Source of the DNA: UBA11524 sp045591175
GTDB taxonomy: Bacteria > Bacillota > Clostridia > Christensenellales > Aristaeellaceae
Direction: 5' to 3'
Length of the DNA: 64,000 bases
Assembly: GCA_045591175.1 (NCBI GenBank)
Contig: JAZNSI010000010.1
Coordinates: 1-64,000 of the forward strand
The notes beneath the pieces were generated by a model. It saw only the letters and a list, made by a program, of their open reading frames with translations, made no database searches and had not been told where the DNA came from. Numbering within the stretch: position 1 is the first letter of the stretch; every line of letters starts with the position of its first letter. Positions 57,405 through 64,000 of this stretch are shown here, piece by piece. The position numbers were made by a program, and so were the translations under genes.

Positions 57405-58191
57405 ACATCACCGTTTCCAGGAATCGGGCCGCCATCTGCGTCCACTGGGCACATTCGGGCAGATTCTGCCCCGGGTCGGTGCTGGTCAGCGGATTGCACA
57501 GCGCCAGGCCGTGTCCGCCCTTGGGGAAGATATGGACTTCCGTCACCACGCCCGCGCGGCGCAGGGCAGAGGCCATCATCAGCGTGTTTTCCACCGGAAC
57601 CGCGCCGTCCTCAAAGGTATGCCAGAGGAAGGTCGGCGGGGTCTGGGCGGTCACCTTCGTCTCCAGGGAGTACGCCGCGTGGAGGGCGAGATCCTCACTG
57701 CCGGTCAGGTTGACGAAGCTGCCCCGGTGGGCAAACTCGCCGCCGGTAATGACCGGGTAGCACAGCACCATCGCGTTGGGCCGGGCCTGCCCGGTGGTGA
57801 GGCCGGCTTCCGCCATGAGGGCCTCATCGTGCCAGTACACGCCCAGGCTGCCCGCAGCGTGTCCGCCGGCGGAAAAACCCATCACGGCGATCTTGTCCGG
57901 ATGGACGTGGTATTCCTCCGCATGGGCGCGCACCCAGGCAACAGCCTGCGCCACATCCTGCACAGGGGCCGGATGAACAGCAGGGGCCACCCGGTAATCC
58001 ACCAGGAAGCAGCAGTAGCCCATGCTGGCGAACACCAGCGCAATGGGCTCCGCCTCGCGGACGGAACGGTAGGCATAGCCGCCGCCGGGGCAGATGACGA
58101 TGGCGCGACGCGGTGGGATGAAATCCAGCGCGCGGTCAGGGATGTAGGCCGTCATGGGACAGTTGGGAAGCTCAATGCGGGTGTACTGCAT
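57403..58191 (-). CDS. Alpha/beta hydrolase, acetyl esterase/lipase-like
   Basis: This is a 262-residue esterase. CPGGGYAYRS (about residues 34-43) is the oxyanion region, GFSAGGH has the nucleophile S107, and D195 in EDGAVP and H227 in GGHGLA complete the triad. There is no signal peptide. It resembles BD-FAE/Aes-type enzymes that remove acetyl or feruloyl groups from xylan-derived sugars. It is transcribed toward a shared terminator with the ParB-like gene. The substrate is unknown. Confidence 0.9.
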   Translation of the reverse strand: MQYTRIELPNCPMTAYIPDRALDFIPPRRAIVICPGGGYAYRSVREAEPIALVFASMGYCCFLVDYRVAPAVHPAPVQDVAQAVAWVRAHAEEYHVHPDKIAVMGFSAGGHAAGSLGVYWHDEALMAEAGLTTGQARPNAMVLCYPVITGGEFAHRGSFVNLTGSEDLALHAAYSLETKVTAQTPPTFLWHTFEDGAVPVENTLMMASALRRAGVVTEVHIFPKGGHGLALCNPLTSTDPGQNLPECAQWTQMAARFLETVM

Positions 58192-58218
58192 GGTATTTCC
58201 TCCTGTACAGGGTGTTGA

Positions 58219-59517
58219 TTATTCCACGCGGAAGGGTGCCTCCGCGCTGCCGTCGCCCTGGGTGAAATTGATCTTCTCCAGGTCGATGACGACCATCGGG
58301 CGCACGCCGACGACCGCGCCCTCCACGGGCAGAGTCATCGTGCCGGACGTCCCGATGACGGGGTGCAGGCCGTTTTCCAGGCTGTCGCGCAGCCAGTAGG
58401 CGGCGGTTTCCTCCGCGCCCTGGGCGATGGCATAGGGCGTAGGAATGCAGGTCAGGTCGGTTCGGGCAGCCAGTTCTGCCATGGAAGGCAGGGTCACTTC
58501 GCCGGCCGCGGATTTTTCTTCCTCTGCGAAAGTGACCGGCACCGCTGCCGCATCGGCAGAGGCGTCCAGCACCTTTTCGCTCAGCAGCGTCACCAGGCTG
58601 CCCTCCGCCCGGAGCACCCGCCAAAGCACAGGTTGTTCCTCGCCGCTTTCGGCGTAAGGATAGCGGCCCAGTTGCACCAGCGGCGCGTCCATGGTGAGAA
58701 GCATCAGGTTCTTGCCAAAGCGGGTATTCAGCTCGGCGATGCGGGCCTGCGCGGCTTCGTCTTCGCCAAGGGTGGCATAGGCGTCCATCAGCGCCGGTGC
58801 CGTCGCCAGGGTCACGGCGGCGTACTGCTTTTCCAGCTCCGCCAGGATGTCCCCACGGATCTCCTCCGCCCGCTTCACCGCATCCAGGGTATCGCCCATG
58901 GCGCGGTAGGCATCCAGCGCACCCAGTTTGTCGCCGGCTTCCGCCAGGGCCTCCGCAGCGTTGCGGGCCGCACGCTCCAGCGCGGCAGTGCAGTTTTCAG
59001 CCATGGATTCGCTGGCGCTGTACCCCTCCAGGGAGAGGAAAATATCCCGGGCTGCCTCGTATTCCCCGCGGACCATGAGGGCGCGACCCTCCTTGAAGGC
59101 CGCCTCGGGGATGGCCTTGCTCAGGCGCTCGGCCTCCAGGTGGCTGTCCGCAAAAGAGCCCAGCTCTTCATACAGGGCGAGGGCATCCTCCAGGTTGCCG
59201 GCCTTTTCAGCCTCCAGCGCGTCCAGATACCTCAGGTACCGCCCGCTGGACTTGAAGGGCGCCACCTCCGTCAGGTTCGCGCGGGCCACGGCGTATTCCT
59301 CCGCCTGCATCGCGGCAAGGGCCTGGCAGTACAGGGCGTAGTCCGCAGAATCCCGGTACTCACCCAGCTGCACGAAGAGCTTCGCTGCATCGGCGTAATC
59401 GCCCTGGCCCAGGTAGAGCTGCGCGGTCTGGTAGTAATCGCTGATGTCTGAGGTATAGCAGCCAGTCAGGGCCAGCGCCACACACACCACCATCACGACA
59501 AGGGACAGTTTCTTCAT
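58219..59517 (-). CDS. Lipoprotein with TPR-like repeats and a C-terminal DUF6273-like domain
   Basis: The 432-residue lipoprotein has a signal peptide and lipobox LTGC (C19). Helical repeats from about 25 to 260 carry TPR-like features such as YLGQGDYADAAKLFVQLGEYRDS and LEDALALYEELGSFADS. The C-terminus (about 285-430) has VQLGRYPYAESGEEQPVLWRVL, IPTPYAIAQG and VRPMVVIDL, as in the DUF6273 protein at 46030. The ATG at 59517 follows GGAGGTGTCGAT. Probably displayed at the cell surface; binding to carbohydrate or wall is a guess. Confidence 0.82.
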   Translation of the reverse strand: MKKLSLVVMVVCVALALTGCYTSDISDYYQTAQLYLGQGDYADAAKLFVQLGEYRDSADYALYCQALAAMQAEEYAVARANLTEVAPFKSSGRYLRYLDALEAEKAGNLEDALALYEELGSFADSHLEAERLSKAIPEAAFKEGRALMVRGEYEAARDIFLSLEGYSASESMAENCTAALERAARNAAEALAEAGDKLGALDAYRAMGDTLDAVKRAEEIRGDILAELEKQYAAVTLATAPALMDAYATLGEDEAAQARIAELNTRFGKNLMLLTMDAPLVQLGRYPYAESGEEQPVLWRVLRAEGSLVTLLSEKVLDASADAAAVPVTFAEEEKSAAGEVTLPSMAELAARTDLTCIPTPYAIAQGAEETAAYWLRDSLENGLHPVIGTSGTMTLPVEGAVVGVRPMVVIDLEKINFTQGDGSAEAPFRVE

Positions 59518-59571
59518 ATCGACACCTCCAGCATTTGATGCTGAGGGTATCATGCACATTTTTCCGGCGGA

Positions 59572-61011
59572 TTATTTGCCGGCCTTTGCCGACTTTTTGA
59601 TCACGCCGAGAATATGGCGATTGCCGGTGATCTTCCACCACGCAAGGCACAGCGCGACGTAGACCACGCCGCCAACAGCTACCTGCACGCCAAGTCCCAG
59701 CCAGCCGCCGATGGGCAGCATCGCCGCCAGCCGCACAGCGCCGACCATCACCAGGCCGATCACCGCGTAGGTCAGGGTGTACTTCAGGTATGCCAGGTAG
59801 GGTAATTCCTTGCGCAGGATGATGAACTGCACCACCGGCACAGAGAGCTCCGCCGCAACCGTCGCACCTACCGCGCCCATCGCGCCGAAGTGAGGAATCA
59901 GCAGCGCGTTGAGCGCCACATTCACCGCCGCGCCCGTCAGCACCGACTTGACGAAGATGCCGTCCCGCTTTTGGGGCAGCACCCACTGGGTGCGGACAAC
60001 GTTGGCAAAGCCGATGGTCAGCAGCGTCATCGAAAGCGGGATCATCAGCGTACCGGATTCGGCGAAATCCGCGCCGAAGAACAGGGGCGCGAACTCCTTG
60101 GCCACGCTCGCCAGGCCGAAGCCCAGCGCACAGACCATGCACATCACCAGATCCATGGAGGCGTCGATGTGCTTCTTCACGTCCTCCATGCGGCCCTGGG
60201 CGGTCATGTGGCTGACCTTGGGCAGCATCACCGTGCCGATGGCGGAAATGAAGCCAGCCAGGCATAGGATGATCTTGTCCGCGTTCTCGTACAGACCCGT
60301 TTGATGCATGTCGCTCAGCGCGCCGATCATCACCTTGGACATCTGCCGGTACACGCTGACGGCAATGACCGAGATGGACAGCACCGCACAGGGTTTGAGG
60401 TGGATCAGGGCTTCCTTCCAGGGTACGGGGACGAATTTCACCTTCCCGCGCAGGGACATAAAGCAGCTCGCGCAGCCAATGAAGGTCGACAGCGACCACA
60501 CGAAAGCGTAGATCCACAGATCCTCCGGCTTGCGGACGAAGATGAACACCGCCGCTGCCGCCAGGAGCTTCACTGCCGTGTTGCGCAGGGCGATGGGCTT
60601 GAACTGGTCCAGACCCATCAGGCACCAGTCGACGTTCACCAGGCAGGAGACGCTCATCAGCGTCAGGTGGAAGGCGATCTGCTTCTCTTCGCCCGCCACG
60701 AAGCCGACGTAACCACACCAAACCAGCAGGGTCAGCCCGGCGACCAGCAGCTGCATCTTCCAGATGGCAGAGAAGGTACGGTTGAGCTGGGCAGTGTCAT
60801 CCTTGTTTTGGGCGATGGCGCGGGGGCCGTAGTTTTCCAAGCCCAGCAGACCCACCAGACAGAAGGTGTAGCTGATGGCCCAGGCATAGCCGTAGAGGCC
60901 CACGCCCTCGGTGCCCACCGCGCGGGACAGCCAGGGAGCCGTCACCAGCGGCAGCAGCATCGAAAACAGGCGGTAGGCCATGTTGTAAAGGGTGTTTTTG
61001 CGGGTACTCAT
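59572..61011 (-). CDS. Polysaccharide flippase (Wzx/MATE-like oligosaccharide exporter)
   Basis: This 479-residue membrane protein has about 12-14 hydrophobic segments, beginning KNTLYNMAYRLFSMLLPLVTAPWLSRAVG, which is the usual start of the Polysacc_synt family. GLYGYAWAISYTFCLVGLLGLENYG follows. It would flip lipid-linked oligosaccharide to the outer face. Its ATG overlaps the stop of the upstream P-loop gene by 4 bases, so the two are coupled. It is the only wall-sugar exporter in the window. Confidence 0.92.
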   Translation of the reverse strand: MSTRKNTLYNMAYRLFSMLLPLVTAPWLSRAVGTEGVGLYGYAWAISYTFCLVGLLGLENYGPRAIAQNKDDTAQLNRTFSAIWKMQLLVAGLTLLVWCGYVGFVAGEEKQIAFHLTLMSVSCLVNVDWCLMGLDQFKPIALRNTAVKLLAAAAVFIFVRKPEDLWIYAFVWSLSTFIGCASCFMSLRGKVKFVPVPWKEALIHLKPCAVLSISVIAVSVYRQMSKVMIGALSDMHQTGLYENADKIILCLAGFISAIGTVMLPKVSHMTAQGRMEDVKKHIDASMDLVMCMVCALGFGLASVAKEFAPLFFGADFAESGTLMIPLSMTLLTIGFANVVRTQWVLPQKRDGIFVKSVLTGAAVNVALNALLIPHFGAMGAVGATVAAELSVPVVQFIILRKELPYLAYLKYTLTYAVIGLVMVGAVRLAAMLPIGGWLGLGVQVAVGGVVYVALCLAWWKITGNRHILGVIKKSAKAGK

Positions 61012-61517
61012 TCAGGCATTTCCCCAATTGTACGTATTTGTTCAGCAATCTCTTTGGCAGACAAACCTGTCGTGTCCACCTTGAATGATTTCACCCTATC
61101 ATAAAGCGGCAGATAGGATAGGGCGCGGCTGACAGAGCTTTCATCGCGAAGACCCTCAGCAATATCCCGGCGTATGCGCTCCGTCAGCACATCCGGGGTA
61201 CCCATCAGCGTCAGACTGACGACACGCACGCTATCCAGCGGCAACCGCAAGAGAACGTCATCGATGATCTGCTGCTGATGCATCACCCAGCAGAACACAA
61301 CGTTTTCAAATTCGCTGCACCGCAGGAGATTCCCCAGCGTGTGGGTGATGTTGTCCATCACCATAGCTTTCGTTTCATCCGTAACGGTGAATGGCTGCAT
61401 CGTCCAGCACCAGTCGCCGTCAAGAAAGGCGCAGCGGGGCAGGCTTTTGAGCAGTTCCCGGCTGACGGTGGTTTTCCCCACGCCCATGGGACCGCCAATG
61501 AGATAGAGGGTTTTCAT
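61008..61517 (-). CDS. P-loop NTPase, kinase-like
   Basis: The 169-residue protein has GGPMGVGKTT at residues 8-17, an FLDGDWCW stretch near 33 and an LTLMGTPDVLTERIRRD segment near 115. Its size fits AAA_33-type or small-molecule kinases. GGAGAACAGAG precedes the ATG. It overlaps the flippase gene by 4 bases. Substrate unknown. It resembles the protein at 55883-56479 only in fold. Confidence 0.75.
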   Translation of the reverse strand: MKTLYLIGGPMGVGKTTVSRELLKSLPRCAFLDGDWCWTMQPFTVTDETKAMVMDNITHTLGNLLRCSEFENVVFCWVMHQQQIIDDVLLRLPLDSVRVVSLTLMGTPDVLTERIRRDIAEGLRDESSVSRALSYLPLYDRVKSFKVDTTGLSAKEIAEQIRTIGEMPE

Positions 61518-61534
61518 CTCTGTTCTCCATAGGG

Positions 61535-61571
61535 AAAAGGGTCGGAGCAACCGCAAGGCACACTCCGACCC
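61535..61571 (-). terminator. Terminator of gpmI
   Basis: On the minus strand GGGTCGGAG/CTCCGACCC with a fifteen-base loop is followed by TTTT. Confidence 0.85.
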
Positions 61572-61581
61572 TTGTATGTTA

Positions 61582-63165
61582 TTAGTGCTTCAGCATGGAC
61601 TCTTCCCAGCTGGCGAAGGGCTCGATGCCCATCAGGTCAACAATGGTGGGGGCGACATTCGCCAGACCGAAGTTATTGCCCTCCTTCAGCTCGTGACGGC
61701 CGTTGGGATCGTACACGATGAAGGGAACAGGATTCAGGCTGTGCGCGGTACGGGGAGCCACGCCGCCCTTCTTGTTCTTCTCCAGCATCTGGTCGGCGTT
61801 GCCGTGGTCGGCGGTCACGCACAGGATGGCGCCCACTTCGTCCACAACCTTCTTGATGCGGGCCAGGCACAGGTCAACGGTCTCCACAGCGATCTCGGTG
61901 GCCAGGCAGTTGCCGGTGTGGCCGACCATGTCGCCATTGGGGAAATTGCAGCGGATGAAGCCGTACTTGCCGCTCTGCAGGGCAGCGATGACCAGGTCGG
62001 TGACCTCGGTGGCCTTCATCCAGGGGCACTCGTCGAAGGAGCGCACGTCAGAGGGCACTTCCTCCCAGGTCTCCAGCTCCTCGGAGAACTTTTCGCTGCG
62101 GTTGCCGTTCCAGAAATAGGTCACATGGCCGTATTTCTGGGTTTCGCTGCAGGCGTACTCGTTCACGCCGGCCTTGACCAGCAGCTCAGTCAGGGTGTCC
62201 TTGATCTCCGGAGGATTGACCAGGAACTTGTTGGGGATGTTCAGGTCGCCGTCGTACTGCAGCATGCCGGCGTACTTGACCTGGGGCACCACGCCGCGGT
62301 CGAACTTGTCGAAGGAAGCGTCGCCGTCGAAGGCCATCGAAATTTCCTGAGCGCGGTCGCCGCGGAAGTTGTACAGGATGACGCTGTCGCCGTCGGCCAT
62401 CTTGCCCACGGGCTCGCCGTCCTTGGCGATGACGAAGGCAGGCAGATCCTGGTCGATCACGCCGGTTTCAGCGCGGTAGGTCTCGATGGCCTCAGTAGCG
62501 GAGGCAAACTGACGGCCCTCGCCGTGAACATGGACGTTCCAGCCGGCCTCGACCATCGCCCAGTTGGCCTGGTAACGGTCCATGGTGACCTTCATGCGGC
62601 CGCCGCCGGAAGCGATGCAGCCGTCGAAGGTGTCGTCGTTCAGCTCAGCCAGCACGTCCTCCAGCTGCTGGACGTACTCCAGCGCAGAGGTGGCGGGCAC
62701 ATCGCGGCCATCCAGCAGGATGTGGCAGCGGACATGCTTCACGCCCTCCGCCTTGGCCTGCTTCAGCATGGCGATCAGGTGGGAGATGTTGGAGTGCACA
62801 TTGCCGTCGGACAGCAGGCCGATGAAGTGCAGCGTGGAGGCATTCGCCTTCACCTGACCCACCAGCTCCTGCCAGGTTTCGCTGGCATAGATTTTGCCGG
62901 ACTCGATGGACTCATTGACCAGCTTCGCGCCCTGGGAGTACACCTGGCCGCAGCCCAGCGCATTGTGGCCGACCTCGGAGTTGCCCATGTCGTCATCGGA
63001 GGGCAGACCAACGGCAGCGCCGTGGGCCTTGATGACCTGCCAGGGGTGATTGGCCTTCAGCTCATCCAGGGTGGGGGTGGTGGCGGACATGACCATATTG
63101 CCAAGGGTTTCGGGGGTCTCGCCCACGCCGTCCATGACGACGAGGACAACAGGCTTCTTGTTCAT
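61582..63165 (-). CDS. gpmI: 2,3-bisphosphoglycerate-independent phosphoglycerate mutase
   Basis: This glycolytic enzyme interconverts 3- and 2-phosphoglycerate with two Mn ions and a phosphoserine. The 527-residue product has D12 in VMDGVG, the nucleophile S63 in GNSEVGH, LLDGRDVP near 150, FRGDRAQE near 275 and TADHGNADQM near 450. The length is normal. AAGGAGGCAACTTCCC precedes the ATG. It is transcribed alone from an unusual promoter. Confidence 0.96.
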   Translation of the reverse strand: MNKKPVVLVVMDGVGETPETLGNMVMSATTPTLDELKANHPWQVIKAHGAAVGLPSDDDMGNSEVGHNALGCGQVYSQGAKLVNESIESGKIYASETWQELVGQVKANASTLHFIGLLSDGNVHSNISHLIAMLKQAKAEGVKHVRCHILLDGRDVPATSALEYVQQLEDVLAELNDDTFDGCIASGGGRMKVTMDRYQANWAMVEAGWNVHVHGEGRQFASATEAIETYRAETGVIDQDLPAFVIAKDGEPVGKMADGDSVILYNFRGDRAQEISMAFDGDASFDKFDRGVVPQVKYAGMLQYDGDLNIPNKFLVNPPEIKDTLTELLVKAGVNEYACSETQKYGHVTYFWNGNRSEKFSEELETWEEVPSDVRSFDECPWMKATEVTDLVIAALQSGKYGFIRCNFPNGDMVGHTGNCLATEIAVETVDLCLARIKKVVDEVGAILCVTADHGNADQMLEKNKKGGVAPRTAHSLNPVPFIVYDPNGRHELKEGNNFGLANVAPTIVDLMGIEPFASWEESMLKH

Positions 63166-63230
63166 GGGAAGTTGCCTCCTTGTATGTGTAAGTAGATCAG
63201 GAAATCAAGTGATTGCCCATACAGGGCCAT

Positions 63231-63264
63231 ATTATAGAATACTTGATTTTCCCCGGAATGTCAA
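63231..63264 (-). promoter_or_regulatory. Atypical promoter of gpmI with 22-base spacer
   Basis: On the minus strand a perfect TTGACA (63264-63259) and TATAAT (63236-63231) are 22 bases apart, five more than normal. An inverted repeat, GGAAATCAAGT (63200-63210) and ACTTGATTTTCC (63241-63252), surrounds the -10, which might bind a regulator that adjusts the spacing. Confidence 0.5.
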
Positions 63265-63290
63265 GGAATTGACGATGTGTGACGCGAATT

Positions 63291-64000
63291 TTATCGTATC
63301 GGATTCCAAGCAAATGAACTGCTGAGAATGGTCACATTCAGCGCCTCATCAACACTGACACGGTATATGAGGGTATACAGCGGAGCATTTTCTTCCCACA
63401 CTCGCTTGTAAGAAAAAGTGACAGTCGCTTCACCAGGGGTGAGACCAGTCAGGGCGATGCGAGCCTTGTCACCACCGCCAACGGGAGCAATGCTATCCTG
63501 AATGTGATAGTTCGCGTCCGCTACATACTTTCTTGTGACGCTGACGACAGCCTCATTATCAATCTCCCAACTCCAATCGTATCCGGTAGTCCGGTTACAC
63601 TCCAGCACCAGCACCGGCGACAGCAGCGCTTCTTCGTCTGCAAGCGAGATGATATTGGCGGCAACCGATCCAGCTTTGATGCATGTGCCGCCCTTACCAT
63701 CATGACCGGTATACTGAATCGCGAAGATCACCCGGCCCGCATCAATCTGTTCCTGCGTGACGAACCAGGTGCCCGTCCATTCCAAACGCTCACCTGCTTT
63801 CAGCGTCGGCGTACCGAATTCGTCGATCATCTTCCCATTGGGCCAGTACAGCGCCAGCGGGCCCGGCCTGTCCTCATCGGAAAGGTTGTAAACAGTGATG
63901 CTCACTGCTACCTCCTTCGGGCCGGTGAACTCCGTTTGCGACAGATACACACGCATGTCCAACGGCTCGAAGACGATCATGTCCTCTGCACAGGCAGAAC
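63291..64000 (-). CDS. Secreted protein with chagasin-like (I42) inhibitor domain, partial
   Basis: The gene continues past the right edge; at least 235 residues are present. The frame upstream of the first ATG in the window is open to the edge and reads SACAED, like the end of a signal peptide. The N-terminal part (about 100 residues) is a CARDB-like beta sandwich. The C-terminal part matches the chagasin family of cysteine-protease inhibitors: NRTTGYDWSW, APVGGGDK and YKRVWEE fit its three loops NPTTGY, GxGG and RPWE. It may inhibit papain-like proteases at the surface. Confidence 0.75.
   Translation of the reverse strand, partial: SACAEDMIVFEPLDMRVYLSQTEFTGPKEVAVSITVYNLSDEDRPGPLALYWPNGKMIDEFGTPTLKAGERLEWTGTWFVTQEQIDAGRVIFAIQYTGHDGKGGTCIKAGSVAANIISLADEEALLSPVLVLECNRTTGYDWSWEIDNEAVVSVTRKYVADANYHIQDSIAPVGGGDKARIALTGLTPGEATVTFSYKRVWEENAPLYTLIYRVSVDEALNVTILSSSFAWNPIR

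Overview
The window looks like chromosomal DNA of a strictly anaerobic, saccharolytic Gram-positive bacterium of the class Clostridia with high G+C. Grounds for this are a trimeric [FeFe] hydrogenase of the NADH/ferredoxin type, a CD3324-type protein, an Lsa-like ABC-F gene, LplB/LplC-type sugar permeases, DUF6273 proteins, strong AGGAGG ribosome binding sites and TTGACA-17-TATAAT promoters. A gut Christensenellales-like lineage is a guess only. No phage, insertion sequence or CRISPR array was seen.

Layout. 1-1.2 kb: the start of tuf behind tRNA-Gly, and a PlsC-like acyltransferase. 1.3-7.3 kb: a solute-binding-like protein, a protein with tandem SANT-like repeats, and a four-gene translationally coupled cluster (TIM-barrel isomerase, TtcA-like thiolase, GNAT, glycoside hydrolase). 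7.4-13.7 kb: asparaginase, GNAT, greA, lysS and a secreted transglutaminase-like multidomain protein. 13.7-15.9 kb: GH88 and GH5 glycosidases. 16-24.5 kb: one long minus-strand hydrogenase operon. It starts from a consensus promoter overlapped by a Rex-like dyad and encodes DRTGG, HATPase, a sensory-type hydrogenase-like protein, a second DRTGG, PHP, NuoE/HydC, HATPase, a small [2Fe-2S] protein, NuoF/HydB and HydA. 24.6-30.8 kb: carboxylesterase and a sugar ABC importer with a divergent AraC regulator.

30.9-37.3 kb: membrane-anchored proteins, MerR-TipAS, HAD, an SH3 protein, a 23S/tRNA-type methyltransferase and YitT. 37.3-42.4 kb: an actin/Hsp70-like 1064-residue ATPase next to a tubulin-like GTPase, apparently in one operon with YitT. 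This is the least explained locus in the window. 42.4-45.8 kb: galE, a nucleotidyltransferase and an M20 amidohydrolase. 46-50.5 kb: a DUF6273/SH3 protein, a VanY-type carboxypeptidase, a polysaccharide pyruvyl transferase-like protein and thioredoxin reductase. 50.5-53.2 kb: xylulokinase and two small genes. 53.3-53.6 kb: two tRNA-Ser genes. 53.6-57.4 kb: an ABC-F resistance-type gene with a short-peptide leader, GNAT, a P-loop kinase-like gene and a CD3324-ParB fusion. 57.4-64 kb: esterase, TPR lipoprotein, flippase, P-loop protein, gpmI, and a truncated gene with a chagasin-like inhibitor domain.

Together the genes describe sugar and polysaccharide breakdown, glycolysis, hydrogen disposal tied to NADH and ferredoxin, and cell envelope building. 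A structured intergenic repeat occurs twice (7.4 and 36.2 kb) and shows one compensatory base-pair change. Two promoters are nested with terminator hairpins (33.2 and 52.1 kb).
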